NCBI GenBank assembly: GCA_945787885.1
Contig: CALZJF010000013.1
Coordinates: 1-58,417, forward strand
Direction: 5' to 3'
From: an uncultured Bacteroidales bacterium
Lineage (GTDB): Bacteria > Bacteroidota > Bacteroidia > Bacteroidales > Bacteroidaceae
Length of the DNA stretch: 58,417 nucleotides
The position numbers and the translations under genes were made by a program. A model generated the notes under the pieces. That model ran no database searches, was not told the origin of the DNA, and was given only the letters and a program-made list of their open reading frames with translations. This document shows, one piece after another, positions 25,465 to 33,116 of the stretch; position 1 is the stretch's first letter; every line of letters begins with the position of its first letter.

Positions 25465-25481
25465 TAAAAAAAGTTGATAGC

Positions 25482-26219
25482 ATGGAAACCGAAAAGAAAA
25501 AACAAGAAGTGAAGAAGACGCAGGTATTCAATGTGATTATCCTTGACCGTAGCGGCTCGATGAGCAGTATTCGCCAAGCAGCTGTTGATGGCTTCAACGA
25601 AACGCTGGCAGGCATTCAGAAGGCGCAGGAGCGTTTTGCGGAGACGCAGGACCATTTCGTTTCGCTCGTGACATTCTGCAGTTGCGAGACACGCCACGTC
25701 TTCGACAAGACCCCCGTGGCAAATACGCGTTCGCTGAGGATGGAGGATTTCATGCCTTGTTGCTGCACGCCGCTCTATGATGCCATGGGCTTCACCCTCA
25801 CCGCCATGCGTCGCCACGTGAGCGAGATGGAAGATGCCGTGGTCGTCGTGACCATCATCACTGATGGTATGGAGAATGCCTCGCATGAATATGATGGCGC
25901 TGCCATCAAGGGGCTGGTGGAAAGCCTGCGCAAGGAGGGATGGACCTTCACCTATATGGGGGCCAATCAGGATGCAGTGGAAGTGGCAAGGCATCTTTCC
26001 ATCCGAAATTCCCGCAACTTTGCCTATAGCCAAGAGGGCACGCGGGAAATGATGGCGAAGGATGCCTGCACGCGCATGAACTTCTTCACGCGCCTGTGGG
26101 ATATGAAGAAGCGTGAGATTGAAGATGGTGAGGCAAACATGACGGTCGAACAGCGTCGCAATGCTTATACCTGCATGGCTGACAGTGCGTTTGATGAAGA
26201 GGAAAGCAAGGACGCATAG
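25482..26219 (+). CDS. VWA-domain protein
   Basis: 245 aa, cytoplasmic (no signal). Complete MIDAS set: DRSGSMS at about residues 22-28, the Thr in CCCTPLYD and the Asp in ITDGMEN. The C-terminal part (about 165-245) is helical with charged repeats. Such VWA proteins bind Mg2+ and act as protein-interaction platforms, often with AAA ATPases; an AAA ATPase lies 1.3 kb downstream but is not adjacent. The start is 17 bp past MITE copy 5, so the original promoter is separated. It ends before a strong terminator. Confidence 0.88.
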   Translation: METEKKKQEVKKTQVFNVIILDRSGSMSSIRQAAVDGFNETLAGIQKAQERFAETQDHFVSLVTFCSCETRHVFDKTPVANTRSLRMEDFMPCCCTPLYDAMGFTLTAMRRHVSEMEDAVVVVTIITDGMENASHEYDGAAIKGLVESLRKEGWTFTYMGANQDAVEVARHLSIRNSRNFAYSQEGTREMMAKDACTRMNFFTRLWDMKKREIEDGEANMTVEQRRNAYTCMADSAFDEEESKDA

Positions 26220-26279
26220 CCACCTCAACGGGGCATGCCGACCATGATGAAACAGCAGGGCAGAGCATGTGATGATGGA

Positions 26280-26332
26280 GAAGACCGAGTGCGATGCCAA
26301 AGCCGTTTGCGCATTGTGCTCGGTCTTCTTTT
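26280..26332 (+). terminator. Terminator after the VWA gene
   Basis: Perfect GAAGACCGAG/CTCGGTCTTC stem, extended by imperfect GCGATGC/GCATTGT pairing, followed by TTTT. Confidence 0.85.
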
Positions 26333-26442
26333 GGGGAAGGAGGCGGGCTGTTCGGCCATCGTAGCTGTACAGAACCGTATGGGAAATGGCGGGAAGAAAA
26401 GCGCGAAAAGTGTGGAAACGACGAAGAAATCACAAAAGTCAT

Positions 26443-26493
26443 GTAGATTTTACGCAAAAAACTTGGAGGATTCGCTGAAAGACTCTACTTTTG
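26443..26493 (+). promoter_or_regulatory. Putative operator plus promoter of the NrtR-NUDIX gene
   Basis: GTAGATTTTAC at 26443-26453 (one mismatch from the palindrome before the macro-like gene), then 32 bp, then TACTTTTG at 26486-26493 followed by TGGCGTAA. A CTTG lies 20 nt upstream of the -7 box. This is consistent with autoregulation. Confidence 0.6.
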
Positions 26494-26519
26494 TGGCGTA
26501 AAAATAACATGAGAGCATC

Positions 26520-27233
26520 ATGAACGAAAGTGAAAGTTCTGAAAAAGACTTGAAATACTGCTACAGATACCCCCATCCCAGCGTCACGACCGACTGTGTC
26601 ATCTTCGGATTCGATGGTACGAAGCTCAAGGTTTTGCTCATTGAGCGAGGCGTTGAACCCTTCCGCGGGCGATGGGCCTTCCCCGGTGGCTTCATGAGAA
26701 TGGACGAAAGTGCGGAGGAAGGCGCGCGCCGCGAATTAGAAGAGGAGACGGGGCTCACGGGGGCATACATCCGTCAGTTCCACACCTTCACCGCACCGCA
26801 TCGTGATCCCCGTGAGCGCGTCGTCACCATTGCATTCTATGCGCTGGTCAGGATGCAGGATGTGAAGGGCGGCGATGATGCTGCCGATGCCCAATGGTTT
26901 TCCCTTGACGAAGTGCCGCAATTGGCGTTTGACCACGACCAAATCCTGCGTCGTGCTGAGCAGGCATTGAGGCAGCAGATTCATTTTGAGCCCATCGGCT
27001 TCGAACTGCTCCCGGAGGCTTTTACCATCAAGGAATTGCAGAACCTCTATGAGGCAATACTCGATGTGCATTTCGACCGTCGCAACTTCTACAACAAGAT
27101 GCGTCGGCTGGAAATGCTCGAGCAGCTGGAAGAAACGGCCAACCCTTCGCGAAAGAAGGAAGCCTTCCTCTTCCGTTTCAACAAGTCAAAGTATGACGAA
27201 CTAAAGCAAAAAGGTTTCCGTTTGGAATTTTGA
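26520..27233 (+). CDS. NrtR-type NUDIX transcriptional regulator
   Basis: 237 aa. Residues about 20-155 form a NUDIX fold with a near-complete NUDIX box (GGFMRMDESAEEGARRELEEETGL). Residues about 165-237 form the winged helix of the NrtR family (FTIKELQNLYEAIL, then FDRRNFYNKMRRL). NrtR proteins repress NAD or sugar genes and respond to ADP-ribose or related ligands, mostly without catalysis; the box here (GxnREL-EET) is intact enough for hydrolysis to be possible. The upstream site shared with the macro-like gene points to a small regulon. A 263-bp gap follows. Confidence 0.88.
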   Translation: MNESESSEKDLKYCYRYPHPSVTTDCVIFGFDGTKLKVLLIERGVEPFRGRWAFPGGFMRMDESAEEGARRELEEETGLTGAYIRQFHTFTAPHRDPRERVVTIAFYALVRMQDVKGGDDAADAQWFSLDEVPQLAFDHDQILRRAEQALRQQIHFEPIGFELLPEAFTIKELQNLYEAILDVHFDRRNFYNKMRRLEMLEQLEETANPSRKKEAFLFRFNKSKYDELKQKGFRLEF

Positions 27234-27436
27234 ACAGGGGCGGCGGGGCAGCATCCCCCCACATTCTCCTTTCCCCCTCTTCTCCCCCCTCACGATTTTC
27301 CATGGGTAAACCTGCGAGCGATGCTCAAATGCAAAATTTCAGGTGCAGATTTTTTCAGGCGGCGTGATAGTGCAGGGCGTTTTTCCCCCTCTCTGTCTAT
27401 AGAAGCCTCGGAAAATCTCCCCCGCGGACAGTGAAA

Positions 27437-27467
27437 GGCGGTGTGGCCTGCAATAAGGGCTACCGCC
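27437..27467 (+). promoter_or_regulatory. Leader hairpin and Shine-Dalgarno before the AAA ATPase
   Basis: Stem GGCGGT/ACCGCC with inner GCC/GGC pairing, 30 nt upstream of the ATG. It is followed by GAGGAGG at 27482-27488, an unusually good ribosome site for this genome. The gap from 27234 to 27436 shows no gene. Confidence 0.4.
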
Positions 27468-27496
27468 CTAATATTAAAGATGAGGAGGACAAGAGA

Positions 27497-28480
27497 ATGA
27501 AAAAAAGTCAGACAGAAAAAGAATGGTTGCGCCGCATGGCAGAAAAGGCGGCAGACCCTCAAACAGAGAAGCAGAACACCTCAGCTGCTGAGAGCACGCC
27601 CCAGAAGTCCGTGCCGAAGAAGAAGAAGAGAGGTGGATTTAAGGCAGTGGCAGGCATGCACGCGCTCAAGCAGTTCGTCACGGAAGGCTTTATCAATGTG
27701 CTGAAGAACATGGAGTGTGCTGAAGCCTATGGCATCAAGCCCCCCGCCATGTTGCTGTATGGCCCGGCAGGTTGTGGCAAGACGTTCTTTGCCGAGCGTA
27801 TGGCAGAGGAGGTTGGCATCAATTTTATGAAAATCGTCCCCGACGATTTGGCAAGCACTATGGTTCACGGCACGCAGGAGAAAATCGGCGAAGTGTTTCG
27901 TAGAGCAGAGAAGAAGGCTCCCACGATACTTTTCTTCGATGAGTTTGATGCCATGGTGCAGAAGCGTTCGGGCGATTCCAATAATCGCCACTATGACAAT
28001 GAAGTGAATGAATTTCTCTGCATGCTCAATGAGGCTTCGTCGCGCGGCATCTACGTCTTGGCTGCCACGAACCATCCTGAGCGTATCGACAAAGCCGTGC
28101 TGCGTCCGGGGCGCATTGATGAGATGGTCTATATCGACATGCCCGATGTCGAGGCGCGCAAAAGCCTCTTCGAACTTTCGCTGTCGAAGATTCCCGCTGC
28201 GGCCGACATCGACTTCGTTCGTCTGGCAGAGCTGACCGCTGGCTACAACTGCAGCGACATCTGCTACATCGTACAGTCGGCTGCGCGCAAGATGTTCAAT
28301 GCCAGTGTGGCCATTTCTCCCGAAGAGCGTCAGCCTGTCAGCCAGACGTTGCTCGAAGAGATTATCTCCCGCCGTTCGCCATCGGTGAAGAGCAGCGACC
28401 TTTTTGAGTTTGAGCGCATCCGTAAGGAGTTTTCACCGAAGGATGAAGGCCAGAAGGCTTCCACTATTGGCTTCCTCTAA
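27497..28480 (+). CDS. AAA-family ATPase (VPS4/FtsH-like core)
   Basis: 327 aa, cytoplasmic. A charged N-terminus (about 1-50, Lys-rich KKKKR) precedes a single AAA module: Walker A GPAGCGKT, Walker B ILFFDEFD, sensor-1 ATNHPERID and an arginine-finger region RPGRID; the second region of homology is intact. No protease or TM domain. ATG 27497 with GAGGAGG upstream is preferred over an earlier start at 27431 that would run through a hairpin. The two YbjN-like genes follow; the three probably form one module in which the ATPase remodels an unknown client and the YbjN-like proteins act as adaptors or chaperones (inference). Confidence 0.88.
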   Translation: MKKSQTEKEWLRRMAEKAADPQTEKQNTSAAESTPQKSVPKKKKRGGFKAVAGMHALKQFVTEGFINVLKNMECAEAYGIKPPAMLLYGPAGCGKTFFAERMAEEVGINFMKIVPDDLASTMVHGTQEKIGEVFRRAEKKAPTILFFDEFDAMVQKRSGDSNNRHYDNEVNEFLCMLNEASSRGIYVLAATNHPERIDKAVLRPGRIDEMVYIDMPDVEARKSLFELSLSKIPAAADIDFVRLAELTAGYNCSDICYIVQSAARKMFNASVAISPEERQPVSQTLLEEIISRRSPSVKSSDLFEFERIRKEFSPKDEGQKASTIGFL

Positions 28481-28590
28481 GGCAGCAGCGCAGAGTTGCC
28501 ATGTATCTTTGAGCTGGGGTGGGGCGTGCGTGCGGTGCGAAGGCCTCTCTCGCCCTCGCGCGCAGTCTCCATGCCCGCGTTTTGCCAGTA

Positions 28591-28615
28591 GAAGACTCTT
28601 GTGGGGGGAGTCTTC
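28591..28615 (+). other. Perfect small hairpin in the AAA/YbjN gap
   Basis: GAAGACTC and GAGTCTTC flank a G-rich loop. There is no T tract, so it is not a standard terminator; it may be a processing or stability element. A TATCTTTG box lies about 90 bp upstream, within the same gap. Confidence 0.4.
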
Positions 28616-28654
28616 GAAAGTTGAATGTCACATTATATATATAGGAAAAGTAAG

Positions 28655-29251
28655 ATGAAAGAAAAAATCGTGGAAGCCCTCAGAGATTTGGGCTTCATTC
28701 TGGAAGAAGTGTCAGGCATCGGCTACCATTTCAAATTTGAAGCCGTCAATATGTTCTATCTCAACTCTGAGGACGAGAAGTTCGTGAGCATCATTGTTCC
28801 GGGCATTTTTGAGACAGAGCACAGCGATATGGAAGTGGTTTACAAGACCATGGAAAAAGTAAACTCTACGTTGAAGTACGTCAAGGCATATCTGTGGAAC
28901 GATTCCATCACCCTGACCTATGAGCGTGAGATGTTTGGCGAAGAAAATCTGGAGGAAATGCTGGGCAGCATGATTGTGCAGCTGGAGTCGGCCCTGCGAT
29001 TTTCGCGCAATGTCATCGAGACACTTCAGAACGAAATGAACGATGCCGACGCCGACGATGAGGCTGACGATGCCGATGTGGAGGAAATGGATGCTGACGA
29101 TGAAATCAGTCTTGCAGAAGAAGAAATAAAGGAACTTCAGTCAGACACCGAAAGCGCACTCCTTGAGGATGCGGACGATTCTGATGCCGACGAGACCGAC
29201 GACGACGAGGCTGCCGATGATTCTGACAATAAAGACGACAACAAAGCATAA
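28655..29251 (+). CDS. YbjN-like protein with acidic tail
   Basis: 198 aa. Residues 1-125 have the type III secretion chaperone-like/YbjN pattern (helix KEKIVEALRDLGF, beta strands YHFKFEAVNMFYL, FVSIIVPGIF, VKAYLWNDSITLTYERE, then the long helix LEEMLGSMIVQLESAL). Residues 130-198 are almost entirely Asp, Glu, Ala and Ser, so a disordered acidic tail. I start at ATG 28655; an in-frame start 30 bp earlier is weaker. The next gene, a relative without the tail, begins 15 bp after the stop. Confidence 0.75.
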   Translation: MKEKIVEALRDLGFILEEVSGIGYHFKFEAVNMFYLNSEDEKFVSIIVPGIFETEHSDMEVVYKTMEKVNSTLKYVKAYLWNDSITLTYEREMFGEENLEEMLGSMIVQLESALRFSRNVIETLQNEMNDADADDEADDADVEEMDADDEISLAEEEIKELQSDTESALLEDADDSDADETDDDEAADDSDNKDDNKA

Positions 29252-29266
29252 TCCCCTCCCCGCGCC

Positions 29267-29665
29267 ATGAATAATATTGAATTGATAAAGGACGTCGTCG
29301 AAGAAATCGGTCTCAGACCGCGCTTCGACGAGGATGGCGACTTGGTAGTTCGCTATCAGTTGAAGACGATTTTCTTCTTTGCCGACGAAGAATCATCCTT
29401 TGTTTCGATGGCTATGCCTCGCATTTACAAAGTGAAGGAAGGCGAAGAAGCCCTTGCGTTTGCCGTTTGCAATAAGCTGACGCGTGACATCAAGTTGATT
29501 AAGTTCTATCTTGAAGAGACGCTGGCTGACGTTTCTGCCAGTTGCGAGTTTTACTTTTCCGACCGCGAAAGCCTGAAAGGCTCCATAGAGCAGGCCTTCC
29601 GCGTGATGGGCGTGGCTAACACCGCTTTCTTCAAAGCGAAAGAAGAACTTGAAGAAGACGAATAA
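29267..29665 (+). CDS. YbjN-like protein without tail
   Basis: 132 aa. Same fold pattern as the preceding gene: IELIKDVVEEIGL, then DLVVRYQLKTIFFFADE, FVSMAMPRIY, IKLIKFYLEETLADVSASCEFYF and the final helix LKGSIEQAFRVMG. It looks like an old paralogue that could form a hetero-oligomer with its neighbour. It probably shares a transcript with the AAA ATPase and ends before a strong terminator. Confidence 0.75.
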   Translation: MNNIELIKDVVEEIGLRPRFDEDGDLVVRYQLKTIFFFADEESSFVSMAMPRIYKVKEGEEALAFAVCNKLTRDIKLIKFYLEETLADVSASCEFYFSDRESLKGSIEQAFRVMGVANTAFFKAKEELEEDE

Positions 29666-29673
29666 AGAGGAAG

Positions 29674-29719
29674 GAAGGGAGACGATGCCATTTTTCGTAG
29701 CGTTCTCCCTTCTTTTTTT
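29674..29719 (+). terminator. Terminator after the AAA/YbjN module
   Basis: GAAGGGAGA/TCTCCCTTC stem followed by TTTTTTTG. Confidence 0.85.
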
Positions 29720-29772
29720 GCACAACATTATCAAACATACACTCATATTCCATTATCCATCATGTATCCATC

Positions 29773-30621
29773 ATGAAAAAGATGAAAAAACTCCTTCTTT
29801 TGCTCTTTGCCGGCGTCTGCGTTGCCTGCCAGTCTGATCAGACGGAGCGCATTTTGGCCCAAATCATCTCCGTTCTTCCTGAAGAGGAGCCTGCGGTTGA
29901 AGAAATCCTCACAGCAGATGCTGACACTGGCATCATCGTTCAAGCCACTGACTATCCTTTCTGCGTCCGCGAGGTTGAGGGCGACCAAATTCTTTTGCGC
30001 GGTTCGTACGCCGTCTGCTACGATGCCGCTAACAAGATTCCGCGATGGGTGGAATGGATATTGACCGCAGAGCACACCACGGGCAATCAGCCCCGTCTCA
30101 ACAATTTCCTGCCCGACGAAGATGTGGCAGAGCCGCGTGCAGAACTGGCAGACTACAAAGGTTCAGGCTTCGACCGCGGTCATATGTGTCCGGCAGGCGA
30201 CAATAAGTGGGGCTATGAGCCTATGCGCGAGTCATTTCTCCTCACCAACGTCTGTCCGCAAGACCAAAATCTCAACTCCGGCGATTGGAATGAGCTGGAG
30301 AGTCAGTGTCGTGAGTGGGCGAAGCAGTATGGCGAACTCTACATTGCCTGCGGCCCCATCTTGCGCAAAGCAAAGGGACGCACCATCGGAAAAAATCGTG
30401 TGCGTGTGCCCGAAGCTTTCTTTAAGGTTGTGCTCTGCCCGAGTGGCACGCCCAAAGCGTTGGGCTTTATCTACGAGAACAAACCCTGCAACCGTCCACT
30501 CTCTGCCTACGTCGTGACGGTGGACGAAGTGGAGCGGCAGACAGGACTCGACTTCTTCCCCTTCCTCGACAAAGCCGTAGAGGCTCAGGTGGAAGCCTCC
30601 GCCCGTCTGGAAGACTGGTGA
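29773..30621 (+). CDS. DNA/RNA non-specific endonuclease, lipoprotein
   Basis: 282 aa. The signal peptide ends in a lipobox of type GVCVAC (Cys about residue 19), so the protein is exported and lipid-anchored. The catalytic core has the beta-beta-alpha-metal motif DRGHM (FDRGHMCPAGD, about residues 135-145) and the Asn of LTNVCPQDQNLN, as in Serratia NucA-type enzymes, which cut DNA and RNA with Mg2+. Likely role: nucleotide scavenging or degradation of extracellular DNA. A second ATG three codons in is possible. Monocistronic between two terminators. Confidence 0.9.
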   Translation: MKKMKKLLLLLFAGVCVACQSDQTERILAQIISVLPEEEPAVEEILTADADTGIIVQATDYPFCVREVEGDQILLRGSYAVCYDAANKIPRWVEWILTAEHTTGNQPRLNNFLPDEDVAEPRAELADYKGSGFDRGHMCPAGDNKWGYEPMRESFLLTNVCPQDQNLNSGDWNELESQCREWAKQYGELYIACGPILRKAKGRTIGKNRVRVPEAFFKVVLCPSGTPKALGFIYENKPCNRPLSAYVVTVDEVERQTGLDFFPFLDKAVEAQVEASARLEDW

Positions 30622-30673
30622 TTCCCCCATTCCCTCTCTAATTTTCCCGTGGCAGTCTGACGATTCCACACAG

Positions 30674-30724
30674 AAAAAGCCCTTTCCCCTCTCTACGACA
30701 GCGCGTAGGTGTGGGGGAAAGGGC
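30674..30724 (-). terminator. Terminator of the small wHTH gene
   Basis: Arms GCCCTTTCCCC and GGGGAAAGGGC with an inner CTACG/CGTAG stem; TTTTT follows on the minus strand. Confidence 0.8.
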
Positions 30725-30813
30725 AAAAAAATAGAGGTAGAGAACCATGCTTCAAGTTGGGGGCAAGTGTTCTCAGCCTCATGTAGTGTTGTTGCAGGAA
30801 GTTTCTCCAGCGA

Positions 30814-31017
30814 TTACTTCAGGGTGACGGTGATGTCTTTCTCCACTTCTTCAGTGGCAATTTTGCCTTCGCGTGCCAGCCAGCCCAGACCGAGGAAGAG
30901 CTCCTTGTCGTTGAGCTTACCGGCAGCCTTCTTCAAATCCTTACCCGTCAGGGTTCCCTGCTCGTTCAGTGCGTTCCAGATTTTTCCAGCGATGACGCCA
31001 GCCTTTTCGTTAATCAT
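30814..31017 (-). CDS. Small winged-helix protein (DUF2582-type)
   Basis: 67 aa. Pattern AGKIWNALNEQGTLTGKDLKKA, then DKELFLGLGWLAREGKI and a wing ITVTL, which is the short Bacteroidales winged-helix family formerly DUF2582. Cytoplasmic; presumably DNA-binding, target unknown. A minus-strand TACCTTTG box at 31080-31087 gives a leader of about 60 nt. A strong hairpin follows the gene. Confidence 0.85.
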   Translation of the reverse strand: MINEKAGVIAGKIWNALNEQGTLTGKDLKKAAGKLNDKELFLGLGWLAREGKIATEEVEKDITVTLK

Positions 31018-31079
31018 CTTGATGAGTTTTTGATGTTTGGTAAAATATGGAGAGGGTGAATCCTCTCTGATTGACGCTG

Positions 31080-31087
31080 CAAAGGTA
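31080..31087 (-). promoter_or_regulatory. -7 box of the small wHTH gene
   Basis: Minus-strand TACCTTTG fits TAnnTTTG; no clear -33 element. The region from 31090 to 31400 shows no gene. Confidence 0.45.
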
Positions 31088-31415
31088 GCGATTTCTCAGA
31101 GAAGGGGATGATGAAAATTCAGGAAATCAGTGATTTGCGCCATGGCGTCAGAAGTTTTTGAAATACTCACGTTCCAAAACTATGTCGGCTTTGTGGTTTT
31201 CTTCTTTCTCTTGGCATAGTTTTTGCTTTGGGCGCGTTTTCTAATCTAATACATTCTCCTCCTTCGGCTAAATTCCCTCTCATCGTTGAGGTCTTCCAAG
31301 CACGTGCCGTGCATTTCTCGCCGAATATTATTCCTCCCCATTTGTGGAAATCCTCTTTCTTTGTACATGATTTTGAGACAAAGATAGGGCGGCGGTGCAA
31401 AAAGTGATTATTTTT

Positions 31416-31447
31416 TTTGCACGAAAAGTGATAACTTTGTATTTTTG
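31416..31447 (+). promoter_or_regulatory. Promoter of the carboxynorspermidine synthase gene
   Basis: TTTG at 31416-31419, a 20-nt spacer, TATTTTTG at 31440-31447: a near-ideal Bacteroidota promoter. A second box, TAACTTTG, overlaps just upstream at 31432. It predicts a leader of about 200 nt that contains a triple 22-nt repeat. Confidence 0.75.
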
Positions 31448-31544
31448 CGCTGTAAAAATAGGTGAAGAGAGAGGGATGCGAGCATAAACTGCGCTCACAC
31501 CGCTCTCTCCTCCATATCGTCGGGGGGCTTCAAGCAGACATATT

Positions 31545-31610
31545 CTTTCCTGCAAAGCCCTCATCGCTTTCCAGCAAAGCCCTCATCGCTTTCCTGCAAA
31601 GCCCTTATCA
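31545..31610 (+). repeat. Triple 22-nt tandem repeat in the leader
   Basis: Three consecutive units CTTTCCNGCAAAGCCCTYAT plus two bases (31545, 31567, 31589), differing at one to three positions. The array lies in the untranslated leader, 46 bp before the ATG, and is unrelated in sequence to the dispersed 22-nt-period elements. Confidence 0.85.
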
Positions 31611-31656
31611 AAAGCAGACATCTATTAAATATTCATATAATAATACACGAAACAAA

Positions 31657-32892
31657 ATGGGAAAGGTGCTTATCATCGGTGCCGGAGGCGTAGCCACCGT
31701 AGCCGCCGTAAAAGTAGCCAAGAACGCTGACGTCTTCAGCGAAATCATGATTGCCAGCCGCACAAAGTCAAAGTGCGATGCCATCGCCAAATATATCAAA
31801 GACCAAGGTCTCCGCGCAGACATCCAGACTGCGCAGGTGGATGCCGACGAAGTGCCGCAGCTCGTAGAGCTCTTCAACGCCTTCAAGCCCGACCTCGTCA
31901 TGAATCTCGCCCTCCCTTATCAAGACCTCACCATCATGGAGGCTTGTCTGCAGACGGGGTGCAACTATCTCGACACCGCCAACTATGAGCCGAAAGACGA
32001 GGCGCACTTTGAATATTCCTGGCAGTGGGCATACCGCGAGCGTTTCGAGAAGGCCGGGCTCTGCGCCATACTCGGTTGCGGTTTCGACCCCGGTGTGACC
32101 TCCATCTTCACCGCCTACGCTGCCAAACATCATTTCGATGAGATTCAGTATCTCGACATCGTCGATTGCAACGCCGGTAATCACCACAAAGCCTTTGCCA
32201 CCAACTTCAATCCTGAAATCAACATCCGCGAAATCACCCAGAAAGGTCTCTACTATGAGAACGGCAAATACATTGAGACGGAGCCGATGGAGATTCACAA
32301 GACGCTCAATTATCCCAACGTCGGTCCGCGCGAAAGCTATCTGCTCCACCACGAAGAGATAGAGAGCCTCGTCATCAACTATCCCACCATTCGCCGCGCA
32401 CGCTTCTGGATGACCTTCGGACAGCAATATCTGACGTATCTCGATGTCATCCAGAACATTGGTATGAGCCGCATCGACGAGATTACCTATAAGGCTCCCA
32501 AGGCCGACGGCACAGGCATGGAAGAAGTGAAAATCGTGCCCCTGCAGTTCCTCAAGGCCGTACTCCCCAATCCTCAGGACCTCGGCGAGAACTATGACGG
32601 CGAAACCTCCATCGGTTGCCGCATCCGCGGTCTGCGCGATGGCAAGGAGCACACTTACTACGTCTATAACAACTGCTCACATCAGGCAGCCTACGAAGAG
32701 ACGGGCATGCAGGGCGTGAGCTACACCACGGGCGTCCCTGCCTGCATCGGTGCCCGAATGTTCATGCTTGGACTTTGGAATAAGCCCGGCGTACACAATG
32801 TCGAAGAGTTCGACCCCGATCCCTTCATGGAAGAGCTCAACAAGCAGGGACTTCCTTGGCATGAGTTGCACGATGTTGATCTCGAACTCTAA
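31657..32892 (+). CDS. Carboxynorspermidine synthase (saccharopine dehydrogenase family)
   Basis: 411 aa. Rossmann motif VLIIGAGGVATV at residues 4-15, DTANYEP and the family-typical FDPGVTSIFTAYA. This pattern matches the carboxynorspermidine dehydrogenase/synthase branch, which condenses a diamine with aspartate semialdehyde using NADPH to make carboxy(nor)spermidine, the polyamine route common in Bacteroidetes. The partner decarboxylase is not in the window. I start at ATG 31657; an upstream in-frame ATG at 31462 would cross the tandem repeat. recA follows after 224 bp. Confidence 0.88.
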   Translation: MGKVLIIGAGGVATVAAVKVAKNADVFSEIMIASRTKSKCDAIAKYIKDQGLRADIQTAQVDADEVPQLVELFNAFKPDLVMNLALPYQDLTIMEACLQTGCNYLDTANYEPKDEAHFEYSWQWAYRERFEKAGLCAILGCGFDPGVTSIFTAYAAKHHFDEIQYLDIVDCNAGNHHKAFATNFNPEINIREITQKGLYYENGKYIETEPMEIHKTLNYPNVGPRESYLLHHEEIESLVINYPTIRRARFWMTFGQQYLTYLDVIQNIGMSRIDEITYKAPKADGTGMEEVKIVPLQFLKAVLPNPQDLGENYDGETSIGCRIRGLRDGKEHTYYVYNNCSHQAAYEETGMQGVSYTTGVPACIGARMFMLGLWNKPGVHNVEEFDPDPFMEELNKQGLPWHELHDVDLEL

Positions 32893-32961
32893 TATGTAGG
32901 TATAATAAGTAGGCAATGAAAATTATTCTATAGTAAATATCGTAAGAATGATAAAGAATTG

Positions 32962-32969
32962 TATGTTTG
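32962..32969 (+). promoter_or_regulatory. -7 box upstream of recA
   Basis: TATGTTTG fits TAnnTTTG, giving a leader of about 140 nt. I could not identify an SOS-type operator by eye. Confidence 0.4.
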
Positions 32970-33116
32970 AACCCTCTCTCTGGCGCAAGTTTTAGCCTTG
33001 AAGACAGTCGCATGGCCTGCGCTGTGCTCCTTTATTTCAAGCCTAAGACCTGCATCCAAGCAGGACATTCAAGCATAAGACTAATTTTCATTACCAGCTT
33101 TCTCCTGAATTTTATC

